From positions 1-44,904 of the forward strand of contig JAJEBZ010000241.1 of the NCBI GenBank assembly GCA_022822275.1: a stretch of DNA of 44,904 nt, written 5' to 3'. The stretch's first letter is position 1. Each line of letters starts with the position of its first letter. The notes beneath the pieces are model-generated. The model saw only the letters and a program-made list of their open reading frames with translations. It was not told the origin of the DNA and did not search any database. Made by a program: the position numbers and the translations under genes. This document shows, piece after piece, positions 25,623 to 33,256 of this stretch. The stretch comes from Candidatus Poribacteria bacterium. GTDB lineage: Bacteria > Poribacteria > WGA-4E > WGA-3G.

Positions 25623-25651
25623 ATTGTATAAAACTTGATTTTTATTGTCAA
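25623..25651 (-). promoter_or_regulatory. Sigma-70 promoter of the Gfo/Idh/MocA gene
   Basis: Minus strand: TTGACA (25651-25646), 17-bp spacer, TACAAT (25628-25623). Start expected near 25616, about 55 nt before the ATG. Confidence 0.75.
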
Positions 25652-25763
25652 TATTTTTCTAAGGAATGGAATTGAAACGGTGTTTGGTTATTAATGTTTG
25701 TTCAAATATATTACACATTGCGTTATGTTTCATGTTATAGTAATATACAATAACAAATTTTTT

Positions 25764-25792
25764 TTGAATTAAAACCTAAATTGTGTTAAACT
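25764..25792 (+). promoter_or_regulatory. Possible promoter of the OmpA-like lipoprotein gene
   Basis: TTGAAT (25764-25769), a 17-bp spacer and TAAACT (25787-25792) give a moderate match. A further TATAAC at 25795-25800 may act instead. The leader would be about 60-70 nt and carries GGAGG at 25850-25854. Confidence 0.35.
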
Positions 25793-25860
25793 ATTATAAC
25801 GCAGATATTGTGAAATAATTTGAATACTCAGTTTACCCATCAATATTTTGGAGGAATTCC

Positions 25861-26736
25861 ATGAATACCAGAGGTACATTTACCATTGCAGCTCTTTTAG
25901 TTGTTTGCATTATCGCTATAGGTTGCGGTAAGTTAGACGAAAAAGAGTTTGAAGTGTGGAAAAATCAACACGTTACAGAGATTAACCAAACCAATACAGA
26001 AATGAATACTAAAATTACCAAACTGGAAGGGAAGGTTGATCAGAACAACAAGGCAACGATGGAGGCAATCTCAAAGGCAAAAGACGAGGCTATTGCTGCT
26101 TCACAGCAAGGAGATGCCGACACTATCGCTGCTGCTGACCAAAAAGCAAAAGAAAATGACGCAAAACTACGGGCAGCCCTATCAAAAGAAATTGATATGC
26201 TTGGGAACAAATCAAACGAATTTGCCAAAGCAGAGGATGCAAAGATACAGAAAGAGGTGATGAATCTTGCGAATGCTCTGAAGGCACAAGATATTGATTT
26301 GAAAAAAGTCATGACACAAATCGCCTCTATATTAGAGGATATCTCAGAACTTAAAGCTGAAGTTGCAAATAAACCTACACTCTTGGTTACCGTTAATTTT
26401 GCAAGTGGTCACACAAGGTTGTCTAAAGAAGGCAAGGAAATGCTGGATGGCATCGTTGGGCAGATAATGGAAAACCCAGAAGCTGAAGTGCTTGTCGTCG
26501 GGCATGCAGATGGAACGCCTGTGCTTAGTGGCGGACACAAGAGCAATTGGGATTTGTCTCAATCAAGAGCCAACGCTGCTGCCAAATACCTGAAAGAAAA
26601 AGGTATTGATGCTGCAAGGATAAAAGCTGTCGGGAAAGCACATACTGACCCGGTAGCACCACAGAATACATCTGCTGGAAGAGCAATGAATCGGCGCGTT
26701 GAGGTTATTCTTAACCCAACAAGTTCAATGATGTAA
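25861..26736 (+). CDS. OmpA-family peptidoglycan-binding lipoprotein
   Basis: 291-aa lipoprotein. A signal peptide ends in the lipobox-like AIGC near residue 22. Residues of about 35-165 are Lys/Glu/Ala-rich and predicted to form a coiled coil (TKITKLEGKVDQNNKA ... LEDISELKAEVAN). The OmpA C-terminal domain follows: VNFASGHTRLSKEGKEML, VVGHADGTPV, NWDLSQSRANAAAKYLKEKG and AGRAMNRRVEVIL, which contain the usual Asp and Arg ligands of diaminopimelate. It would anchor the outer membrane to peptidoglycan, like Pal but with a long rod between lipid anchor and binding domain. GGAGG lies 6 nt before the ATG. A strong hairpin terminator follows the gene. Confidence 0.9.
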   Translation: MNTRGTFTIAALLVVCIIAIGCGKLDEKEFEVWKNQHVTEINQTNTEMNTKITKLEGKVDQNNKATMEAISKAKDEAIAASQQGDADTIAAADQKAKENDAKLRAALSKEIDMLGNKSNEFAKAEDAKIQKEVMNLANALKAQDIDLKKVMTQIASILEDISELKAEVANKPTLLVTVNFASGHTRLSKEGKEMLDGIVGQIMENPEAEVLVVGHADGTPVLSGGHKSNWDLSQSRANAAAKYLKEKGIDAARIKAVGKAHTDPVAPQNTSAGRAMNRRVEVILNPTSSMM

Positions 26737-26780
26737 GTTTTCAACTAACTTCTTTGCTCTTAATTTTCCATCTAATGTCG

Positions 26781-26814
26781 TTAGGATGTCCTTTTTCGGA
26801 CATCCTAAATTTTT
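26781..26814 (+). terminator. Rho-independent terminator after the OmpA-like gene
   Basis: Perfect 11-bp stem TTAGGATGTCC (26781-26791) / GGACATCCTAA (26798-26808), 6-nt loop, then ATTTTT. It lies 44 bp after the stop codon and separates the gene from the next one. Confidence 0.8.
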
Positions 26815-26844
26815 AGGTATTATCTTGCAATAGAGATACAGAAA

Positions 26845-27591
26845 ATGGTCTATAAAATACATAAACACAATAAGTATTTTATTTTTCTATTGATCGTTTC
26901 TTATTTTATTTCTATTTCTATACTGACAATTACCGATATTGCTGATGCACAAGAGTCAGACTCATCAACCATCAGTAACAATTTCTGGGAACATAACATA
27001 CAAACTTCATCTTTTCAATTTGCAGTCTATTCTTACAAACCGCAGTTAGGGGATCTGACTAATTTTCTTCAGAATGTTGGTGTAACAAATGCCCCCGTAG
27101 CAATTATGCCAACACTTTCAACTGTTTTTCAACACAGACCTGAACTTGATTCTCGGTTTGAAATAGGTTATTGGCGTACGGAACTTCAAACCGCAGAACC
27201 TAACCCGCTCACTCTCACTGCAACACTTGTCCCATTTTCATACCAACTTTTATATCGTCCTGTACTGCTAAATCAATATCTACCTGTATATTTAGGTGTC
27301 GGTTTCGGTATTTTGAGAGCGAATTTTCATGGGAATGTTGTTGAAATACTTGGGGAACAAGGTATCGTGCTTTCAAATCGTACTATTAGTTCAACAGGTT
27401 ACGTTATCGTAGGTATTGATTTGTTTCAATGGCAGTCAAAAACAGACACACTCGCAAAATTTGGCAATAACGCTTATGTCTCCTTTGAATTAAAAAGGAT
27501 TTTAAAGACCGTTGAAACTACAGGTACTGTTCCTTTGAGTATTGTTTTGGATGGAACCGCTATCGGAATGGGAGTCAGAACCCAATTTTAA
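26845..27591 (+). CDS. Probable outer-membrane beta-barrel protein, unknown
   Basis: 248-aa secreted protein. A basic start (MVYKIHKHNK) and a long hydrophobic stretch end in ADAQESD, a likely signal peptidase I site after Ala-Asp-Ala. The mature part shows alternating polar and hydrophobic residues (FQFAVYSYKP, RFEIGYWRTEL, LPVYLGVGFGILRANF, NAYVSFELKRIL, AIGMGVRTQF) and ends in Phe, the classical C-terminal residue for BAM recognition. An 8-strand barrel is plausible. I recognise no specific family. No good ribosome-binding site is visible. It ends 13 bp before the O-antigen ligase gene and may be cotranscribed with it. Confidence 0.6.
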   Translation: MVYKIHKHNKYFIFLLIVSYFISISILTITDIADAQESDSSTISNNFWEHNIQTSSFQFAVYSYKPQLGDLTNFLQNVGVTNAPVAIMPTLSTVFQHRPELDSRFEIGYWRTELQTAEPNPLTLTATLVPFSYQLLYRPVLLNQYLPVYLGVGFGILRANFHGNVVEILGEQGIVLSNRTISSTGYVIVGIDLFQWQSKTDTLAKFGNNAYVSFELKRILKTVETTGTVPLSIVLDGTAIGMGVRTQF

Positions 27592-27604
27592 TCTGTATGA
27601 AAGC

Positions 27605-29005
27605 ATGTCCTTTAAACAAGCATACCGTATCTTACCATTTGCAGTTTGCGTCGTGTTGGGGGCAATCGTTGGTTACTATTCTGAAACGCCGCTTACTGTT
27701 CTCTGCCTATTAGCTGCAACGGGTGCCTTTGTATTTATCGGTATGGATATGGCACTCTATGTGTTGTTAATCTGTTTGCCATTTTCCTTCCGTTATATTA
27801 TACCCAATCTCCTTGAAATCCAGACTCCTACCGAACCGTTGTTAGGGATGTTTTGTGCAGTCTATTTGCTAAAGAAGATTTTAGATTTTGCACTTGGTAA
27901 ACAGCAACGCAAACCTACCTTTCCATTTCTTTTGCCTCTTTGTTTATTTATCTTCGTTACGTTCCTATCTGCGATTAATACACCTAATCTTTTTGGAACA
28001 TTAAAAGGTGCAATCCGTTATTCTACATACATTATGTTCAGCTTAGTTGTTTATGATTTAGTCCAACATCGCCAGAGTCTCAAACGTCTATTTATCGCAT
28101 CGTTTCCAAGTGCTGCAATTGCTGTTATTTGGACAGTTATTGTGCTGTTCTACCATATTGACGAATGGCAGTGGACAAGTGCGTATCGGAGTTCACCGTT
28201 CACGAATTATTCTGTTTATGGGTCATTTACTGCGGTTTTTTTCCTAATTTGTCTGAGTCGCCTGCTATTTGACAATCAGAAATATGACCGTGTTATGTGG
28301 GTGGGATGGTTAGTATGCTTCGGCGTAGGACTTATCATGTGTTTTTCTCGTGGGGTATGGTTGTCAGTTATCGTTGCCGTTGGATTCATGTTGTTGCAGT
28401 TGGGCAAAGGTTTTACACATAAAAAGATACTATTCGTAGGTGCTGCAGGTGTTATTTTATTGCTATGTTTGAGTTTGCCGGGTGTGTATAGTGCGGTTTT
28501 GGATAGGGTTTCAACGACGGTGGATTTAGACTACGCTTCCAATAGAGCACGTTTGTTACGTTGGGGACAGTCATTCTCAATGTTCCTTGATAGTCCGATT
28601 TTAGGAAAGGGTTATGGTGCATTTGGCATGCTATATGAGGAGGATGTTGCGCTTGTAGGCAGCTATATTGCTCAGTTTCAATTAGGTGCACACAGTGAAT
28701 ATCTTCAAGTTATGGCAGAACTGGGTAGTATCGGTTTAGCCGTTTGGTTATGGCTTAATCTTGCGTTTCTTATATACGGATTTCGTGCTATCAAACGAAT
28801 TGATGATGGGTTTTACCGTTCAATAATTATTGGTCTCATGGCAGCAGAAATTTCATTGATGGTGCATTTCGTTGTGAATAACTTGCTGAATGGTGATGCT
28901 ATCGGTGTGCCGTTCTGGGGGATTTATGGACTGTTGCCTGCTGTTGTGCAAATTGCTGAGAGAGAAAGTGGAATTACACCACAAGAAAATGAAAATAGGG
29001 TATAA
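27605..29005 (+). CDS. O-antigen ligase/polymerase family membrane protein
   Basis: 466-aa polytopic protein with about 11-12 hydrophobic segments. The Wzy_C-type region (residues of about 200-400) includes MCFSRGVWLSVIVAVGFMLL, GKGYGAFG and AHSEYLQVMAELGSIGLAVW, the last matching the conserved H-x-x-Y-L-x-x-x-x-E-x-G periplasmic block of WaaL/Wzy proteins. It would ligate or polymerise lipid-linked glycans at the outer face of the inner membrane. ATG 27605 is preferred over an upstream in-frame TTG (27542) that would lie inside the previous gene. No other glycan-assembly gene sits next to it; the following gene is a sulfatase-like hydrolase. Confidence 0.85.
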   Translation: MSFKQAYRILPFAVCVVLGAIVGYYSETPLTVLCLLAATGAFVFIGMDMALYVLLICLPFSFRYIIPNLLEIQTPTEPLLGMFCAVYLLKKILDFALGKQQRKPTFPFLLPLCLFIFVTFLSAINTPNLFGTLKGAIRYSTYIMFSLVVYDLVQHRQSLKRLFIASFPSAAIAVIWTVIVLFYHIDEWQWTSAYRSSPFTNYSVYGSFTAVFFLICLSRLLFDNQKYDRVMWVGWLVCFGVGLIMCFSRGVWLSVIVAVGFMLLQLGKGFTHKKILFVGAAGVILLLCLSLPGVYSAVLDRVSTTVDLDYASNRARLLRWGQSFSMFLDSPILGKGYGAFGMLYEEDVALVGSYIAQFQLGAHSEYLQVMAELGSIGLAVWLWLNLAFLIYGFRAIKRIDDGFYRSIIIGLMAAEISLMVHFVVNNLLNGDAIGVPFWGIYGLLPAVVQIAERESGITPQENENRV

Positions 29006-29035
29006 TCTAACTATCAATATCAAAAGAGGAAAACT

Positions 29036-30394
29036 ATGAACATCATTCACATTATTTCAGATACATTTAGACGAGACAACTTAGAAGTCTATGGCGGAAA
29101 AGGATACTGTCCCGCACTCAATGCCTTTGCAGAGAAAAGTGTTGTCTTTAACAAGGCATACATCTGCAGCTTCCCAACTGTCCCGATTCGCGGAGATTTG
29201 GTTACTGGGGAGGTAGGGATTTGTCGGCGTGGGTGGGAACCCTTACCACGAAACGTACCAGTCATCGCAAACGCACTCACAAAGGCTGGTGTTGTCAGTA
29301 TGATGATTGCGGATACCCCACACCATCTCAATAACGGGTTTCTGTATAACCGAGGATTCACAGGTTGGAACTGGATACGCGGACAGGAAACCGATCCGTA
29401 TGAAACGCATCCGTATGACTTTGAGTCAGAGATAACGTTGCGGTATCGTGAGCATACCCGACCACATCCCGATAAGTTGCCCGCAGGACTCTATAACCAC
29501 CTGAAAAATTCCGATTCTCGAAGGAATGAAGGTGATACTTTCGTTGCACAAACAATGCAAACCGCATGCGACTGGCTTGAACGCAATTATCAGCACGAGA
29601 ATTTCTATCTGATGGTAGATACCTTTGATCCACACGAACCTTGGGACGTACCTGATTGGTATGTAAAACGGTTTGATCCGGATGATTACGATGGTCCAGA
29701 ACCCATCTATCCTACTTATGGTCCAAATCAGATGGATGAACGAACTACAGAACGTCTTAACGCACTTTATCGCGCTGAAGCATGCCTTGTTGACAATTGG
29801 ATTGGACATCTATTGAGAAAGATTGACTATATGGGATTGATGGAAAGGACGATGATTATTTTTATGGCGGATCACGGGTTTTTGCTGGGTGAACACAATC
29901 TTATTGCGAAAAACCTTAGCATGTATGAAGAGGTTATCCATATACCTCTCCTTATTTATCATCCAGAAGTCGCACCACGTCAAACTGATGCACTTGTTAG
30001 TATTATTGACATTCCGCCCACCGTGATTGATGCATTTGGTGCTGATCGTGGAAAACAGGTTGAGGGTAATAGCCTGCTACCCATAATCGTCGGAGATACA
30101 GAAAAAGGTAGGGAGTATGCAATCTCTCATGGTGCTTGGGGCGGTGGCTGGAGTCCTGATGGTGGAAGTCCGCACGGTAGTGTCACTGATGGTGAATGGT
30201 CGTTATTGTTAGAAAACAAAGGGGCACCGAAAAGCTTGTTCCATCTGCCAACAGATCCAGAACAGAATCGTAATCGGTTCGAATCGGACACAGACGAAGC
30301 GCGCCGACTCTATCAAGCATTTTTGGAATTCTTGGGACAACACGGAGGCCCAGAGGCAATGGTTGCACAATTCCAAAGTAGATGGCCGCTTTAG
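29036..30394 (+). CDS. Sulfatase-like hydrolase (alkaline phosphatase superfamily), Thr at the nucleophile site
   Basis: 452-aa enzyme of the sulfatase branch. Metal-site features are ISDTFRRDN near the N-terminus (Asp9) and MADHGFLLGEHN further on, as in arylsulfatases. The activation motif is altered: true sulfatases have Cys or Ser in C/S-x-P-x-R for conversion to formylglycine, but here the aligned stretch reads TVPIR (Thr48 to Arg52). A Thr nucleophile occurs in related phosphodiesterases and phosphonate hydrolases of the superfamily, so a phosphoester substrate is possible. No signal peptide is seen, which argues for a cytoplasmic location. AGAGGA precedes the ATG. It begins 30 bp after the O-antigen ligase gene. 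Confidence 0.85.
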   Translation: MNIIHIISDTFRRDNLEVYGGKGYCPALNAFAEKSVVFNKAYICSFPTVPIRGDLVTGEVGICRRGWEPLPRNVPVIANALTKAGVVSMMIADTPHHLNNGFLYNRGFTGWNWIRGQETDPYETHPYDFESEITLRYREHTRPHPDKLPAGLYNHLKNSDSRRNEGDTFVAQTMQTACDWLERNYQHENFYLMVDTFDPHEPWDVPDWYVKRFDPDDYDGPEPIYPTYGPNQMDERTTERLNALYRAEACLVDNWIGHLLRKIDYMGLMERTMIIFMADHGFLLGEHNLIAKNLSMYEEVIHIPLLIYHPEVAPRQTDALVSIIDIPPTVIDAFGADRGKQVEGNSLLPIIVGDTEKGREYAISHGAWGGGWSPDGGSPHGSVTDGEWSLLLENKGAPKSLFHLPTDPEQNRNRFESDTDEARRLYQAFLEFLGQHGGPEAMVAQFQSRWPL

Positions 30395-30437
30395 TTCTAT
30401 GAGTTTGTGATGACTGGAAAAAGAATATGATTAGGAG

Positions 30438-30534
30438 ATAATACCAAATTAACGGGATTTATCTTGTTTTGTTGGCTATAGGTACGGTTAGGAAACCGCA
30501 CCTACCGAGGCGGATCGCGTCAATTTGGTATAAT
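30438..30534. mobile_element. MITE-like element (97 bp), ATACCAAATTAACG family
   Basis: The inverted ends occupy 30438-30458 and 30514-30534 and match at 18 of 21 positions; the core is ATACCAAATTAACG. The interior carries the motif GGTTAGGAAACCGCACCTACC, also seen at both ends of the composite element 21937-22339. It has no coding capacity. Its right end stops 8 bp before the aquaporin ATG. Confidence 0.7.
30526..30534 (+). promoter_or_regulatory. Extended -10 promoter inside the repeat end, before the aquaporin gene
   Basis: TGGTATAAT contains an exact TATAAT (30529-30534) preceded by TGn, the extended -10 motif that can work without a -35 box; none is visible. Transcription would begin around 30541-30542, at or next to the ATG, giving a leaderless or nearly leaderless mRNA. 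No Shine-Dalgarno sequence is present, which is consistent. Confidence 0.5.
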
Positions 30535-30541
30535 ACAATTA

Positions 30542-31201
30542 ATGAATTTACGAAAATTAGTTGCAGAATTTATAGGCACTTTCGCGCTCATTTTTATTGG
30601 TGCAGGTGCGTTAGTACTCAATCAAGGTGCTTTGTTAGAAGTGGCACTTGCACACGGATTGGTGGTTGTAGGTGTCATTTATGCGTTTGGACACATCTCA
30701 GGAGCACACATAAATCCTGCTGTAACCTTGGGTTTTCTCATAGCAAGAGAGATCCGAATTTCTACTGCAGTGGGATATTGGTTCTTTCAGTTTGCTGGTG
30801 CTATATTTGCTGCAAGGATGCTAAAAGGGCTACTGCCAGTGTATGGTGATTTGGGGGTTACAATCTTAGCAGAAAATGTATCCTTAACGCAAGGGTTATC
30901 CGTTGAAATAATATTGACATTCTTCCTCGTAAATACAATTTTTAACACTGCGGTTAGTGGGAAAGCAGGTAACTTTTCTGGTATTGCAATCGGTTTAACG
31001 CTGGTGTTTTGTATACTGATGGGTGGACCGCTGACACGTGCCTCTTTGAATCCAGCACGGACTTTGGGGCCAGCGATATTTGCCGGTGCAGAGCATGCCC
31101 AGTGGGGAAATATTTGGTTATATTTTGTCGGTCCGTGTATCGGGGCAGCCCTTGCAGCACTCCTCTATATTGGCGTATTGAAAGAAAAAGATATTGAATA
31201 G
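30542..31201 (+). CDS. Aquaporin / MIP-family channel
   Basis: 219-aa inner-membrane channel with six hydrophobic segments and two half-helices carrying the NPA motifs: SGAHINPAVTLG (Asn58-Ala60) and RASLNPARTLGPA (Asn170-Ala172, followed by the selectivity-filter Arg173). It would pass water or small neutral solutes. The short loops and total length are closer to bacterial AqpZ-type channels than to GlpF (about 280 aa), but I would not assign a substrate. The start follows the MITE-derived extended -10 directly and lacks a ribosome-binding site. It converges on the small heat-shock cluster. Confidence 0.9.
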   Translation: MNLRKLVAEFIGTFALIFIGAGALVLNQGALLEVALAHGLVVVGVIYAFGHISGAHINPAVTLGFLIAREIRISTAVGYWFFQFAGAIFAARMLKGLLPVYGDLGVTILAENVSLTQGLSVEIILTFFLVNTIFNTAVSGKAGNFSGIAIGLTLVFCILMGGPLTRASLNPARTLGPAIFAGAEHAQWGNIWLYFVGPCIGAALAALLYIGVLKEKDIE

Positions 31202-31214
31202 CAAAAATAGAAAT

Positions 31215-31244
31215 AGGCTGGAGCTGGATGCCGCAGCCTTCTTT
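31215..31244. terminator. Possible terminator between aquaporin and Hsp20 genes
   Basis: AGGCTG (31215-31220) and CAGCCT (31234-31239) can form a 6-bp stem with a 13-nt loop, followed by TCTTTT on the plus strand. The stem is short, so this is a weak call. Confidence 0.4.
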
Positions 31245-31271
31245 TAATCTAATTCAAACAAGTGAATTATT

Positions 31272-31997
31272 TTATTCATCTCCGTTGATAGGAATTTCCT
31301 TTGGTTTTGAATCTTCGGTTCTCGGAATCACAATAGTTAACACACCATCATTGAATTTAGCGTTAATTCCATCAGCATTTGCATGGGGTGGAAGTGGGAA
31401 AAAACGTCTAAATCTTCCGTATTTCAGTTCGGATCGGTGAATCCTGTGCTTTTCGTCAGTCTGTTTCCGTTGTTTCTCACCTTTTACGATCAGAAGTTTG
31501 TCTGTTGCAGACACTTTCACACTGTCTTGTGAAACACCTGGGAGTTCAACTAACACTTCAAATTTATCTTTGTACAAAGCAAATTCAAAGGGAGGATTCC
31601 AACGGGATTTACCTCTTTTTGGGTTTCTCTTACCGTCTGCAAATCCTCTGTCAAAGAAGTGTCTCATGCGATTGTTACGTTGCATGAGTTGTCTCATCGG
31701 ATTCTGTTGACCGAAGTTTGAAGGATGTGAGCGTCTACGTTGATGTCGTTTCCTATTTTCACGCCCTTCTTGTGGACGGTTGCGACGGTTTCCCTTTACC
31801 TGTGGGGGTGATTCCTGTCGTCTCATTTCAGGATTTGGTTGGTTTCTTCTATCTCTGGGTGGACGTTGAGGTCTTTGTCCTCCTTGACCACGACGTTGTT
31901 CTTGACGATGGTGTCTTCTTCCAGAACGTGCGGGACTCGGTCTATCTGGACCTTGAAAAGTTCTTCTGTGGTCTGGTCTTGGTAAATTTCTCATTAA
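31272..31997 (-). CDS. Small heat-shock protein (Hsp20) with long Arg-rich N-terminal extension
   Basis: 241-aa protein. The C-terminal third is a normal alpha-crystallin domain (about residues 137-225: ALYKDKFEVLVELPGV, KLLIVKGEKQRKQ, GRFRRFFPLPPHANADGINAKFNDGVLTIVIPR) with the oligomerisation motif IPI in PKEIPI. The first ~130 residues are low complexity: about 34 Arg plus many Gln, Pro, Asn and Gly, with runs such as RPQRPPRDRRNQ and RKRHQRRRSH. Such a basic disordered region suggests binding to RNA, DNA or another polyanion. ATG 31997 is chosen because AAGGAG lies just upstream. It is the last of three tandem Hsp20 genes, separated from the second by a perfect 13-bp hairpin. Confidence 0.88.
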   Translation of the reverse strand, partial: LMRNLPRPDHRRTFQGPDRPSPARSGRRHHRQEQRRGQGGQRPQRPPRDRRNQPNPEMRRQESPPQVKGNRRNRPQEGRENRKRHQRRRSHPSNFGQQNPMRQLMQRNNRMRHFFDRGFADGKRNPKRGKSRWNPPFEFALYKDKFEVLVELPGVSQDSVKVSATDKLLIVKGEKQRKQTDEKHRIHRSELKYGRFRRFFPLPPHANADGINAKFNDGVLTIVIPRTEDSKPKEIPINGDE

Positions 31998-32101
31998 TAA
32001 CTCCTTTTTTAATCTAATATAAAAGTTTTCTTTACTCACTACATTTGACTGATATACTCCCAAAATGTTCGATTAAATAGTATGATACAGAATAATAACG
32101 T

Positions 32102-32139
32102 CAATAGGGTTGACACTTATGATTGCGTCAACCCTATTG
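32102..32139. repeat. Perfect 13-bp hairpin between Hsp20 genes 2 and 3
   Basis: CAATAGGGTTGAC (32102-32114) and GTCAACCCTATTG (32127-32139) with a 12-nt loop. On the minus strand, along which the genes are read, no U tract follows, so it may be an RNA-processing or stabilising hairpin rather than a simple terminator. Confidence 0.6.
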
Positions 32140-32162
32140 GTTTTGTGATGTAATTTGATTTA

Positions 32163-32609
32163 CTATTCAACACTTTCAACTGATTCAGTCCCGATTGGAA
32201 TTTCTTTCGGTTTCACTTCATCGGGTTTCGGAATAGACAAGGTCAAGACACCATCAGTGTAATCAGCAGTAATGCTGTCAACATCAACTTTGGGGGGAAG
32301 AGAGAACCTTCTTTCAAAGTTACCAAACCGACGTTCAATCCTGCGATAGTTTTTAGATTCATCACCGTTTTCCCATCGTTTCTCGCCTTGAATGGTTAAG
32401 AAGTTGTCTTTGACCGAGATTTTCACATCGTCTTTTGATACACCGGGTAGTTCTGTCCTAACTTCAAAACCATCTTCAGTTTCAGAAATGTCCGTATGTG
32501 GTTGCCAATTGTTAACGTGTCTTACTGGACGTGTATAAAACGGTGAAAACATGGAGTTGTAGAACTTGAAAGGTTTCGGAACGGGGCTGCTTAAAGTCAT
32601 ATATGTCAT
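32163..32609 (-). CDS. Small heat-shock protein Hsp20, second gene of the cluster
   Basis: 148-aa ATP-independent chaperone that holds unfolding proteins. The alpha-crystallin domain starts near WQPHTDISETEDGFEVRTELPGV; the family signature PGVSKDDVKISVKDNFLTIQGEKR, the block RRFGNFERRFSLPPKVD and GVLTLSIPKP follow, and the C-terminal IxI motif is in PKEIPI. The N-terminal arm is short (about 45 residues). ATG 32609 has AAGGAG about 9 nt upstream. It is flanked on both sides by perfect intergenic hairpins. Confidence 0.93.
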   Translation of the reverse strand: MTYMTLSSPVPKPFKFYNSMFSPFYTRPVRHVNNWQPHTDISETEDGFEVRTELPGVSKDDVKISVKDNFLTIQGEKRWENGDESKNYRRIERRFGNFERRFSLPPKVDVDSITADYTDGVLTLSIPKPDEVKPKEIPIGTESVESVE

Positions 32610-32649
32610 TGTTTTTCTCCTTATTCTGCTTGAAATATTGAGTGTGTTG

Positions 32650-32686
32650 GACATGCCTCGGACATATAGAGTATACGAGGCATGTC
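32650..32686. repeat. Perfect 11-bp hairpin between Hsp20 genes 1 and 2
   Basis: GACATGCCTCG (32650-32660) and CGAGGCATGTC (32676-32686) with a 15-nt loop. It lies 13 bp after the stop codon of the first gene and about 40 bp before the second start. No U tract follows on the transcribed strand. Confidence 0.6.
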
Positions 32687-32699
32687 TATTGTTGGTCAG

Positions 32700-33152
32700 T
32701 TATTCGCTGGTATTGATCTGGATTTCAGTAGGCATTGCTTCTTCAGCTTTTGGAATTGAGAGCGTCAAAATACCATCTTTGAATCCAGCCTTGATGTCAG
32801 ATGTATTCACTTGACGTGGCAGTGTAAAACTTCGTTGGAAACTGCCGTACCTTCTTTCTACGCGGTGGTAGTTTTTACCTTCTGTTTTCTCTTCTTGTCT
32901 CTTTTCGCCTTTTATTGTTAGAAGGTTATCGGTTACTGAAACATTGAGATCATCATCAGTTACGCCAGGGAGTTCAGCATGAATTTCAAAACCATTTTCA
33001 GTTTCGGAGATGTCTACCGTAGGCATCCAAGACGAGTTTTCTGTATTTGAATCTCCATCCTGGGAGGATAGTAGATCCCCAAAAAGTCTTCCCATTTCGT
33101 TATGAAGATTGAACAGGTTTCCGATTGGTTTGCGAGTTGTCAAATATGCCAT
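32700..33152 (-). CDS. Small heat-shock protein Hsp20, first gene of the cluster
   Basis: 150-aa chaperone. Visible blocks are WMPTVDISETENGFEIHAELPGV, DNLLTIKGEKRQEEK, RRYGSFQRSFTLPRQVN and GILTLSIPKAEEA, and the C-terminal IxI motif is IQI in PTEIQI. ATG 33152 is chosen because AAAGGAG lies 7 nt upstream; the frame stays open for another 79 codons upstream, but that stretch covers the promoter region and does not look like protein. Two sigma-54-type promoters lie upstream, so this gene and probably the next two are under RpoN control. Confidence 0.93.
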   Translation of the reverse strand: MAYLTTRKPIGNLFNLHNEMGRLFGDLLSSQDGDSNTENSSWMPTVDISETENGFEIHAELPGVTDDDLNVSVTDNLLTIKGEKRQEEKTEGKNYHRVERRYGSFQRSFTLPRQVNTSDIKAGFKDGILTLSIPKAEEAMPTEIQINTSE

Positions 33153-33194
33153 TTTTATTTCTCCTTTTATTTTTAGTTTTCTGTAAAATAAACC

Positions 33195-33210
33195 GCAAAT
33201 TCTATGCCAA
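33195..33210 (-). promoter_or_regulatory. Sigma-54 (RpoN) -24/-12 promoter, proximal, for the Hsp20 cluster
   Basis: Minus strand TTGGCATAGAATTTGC: TGGCA and TTGC with the canonical 5-nt gap after TGGCAT (consensus TGGCAY-N5-TTGC). A start about 12 nt downstream leaves a leader of roughly 30 nt containing AAAGGAG. Such promoters need an enhancer-binding activator, which is not encoded in the window. Confidence 0.7.
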
Positions 33211-33256
33211 ATTTTAAGACACTTGTAATGTCTTCTCAATCTCTGATAATATATAA

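Noticed and set aside
30469-30849. Plus-strand 126-codon frame across the aquaporin start
   Set aside because: It is a shadow of the aquaporin gene in another frame, rich in Cys, Arg and His, and begins inside the MITE-like element.
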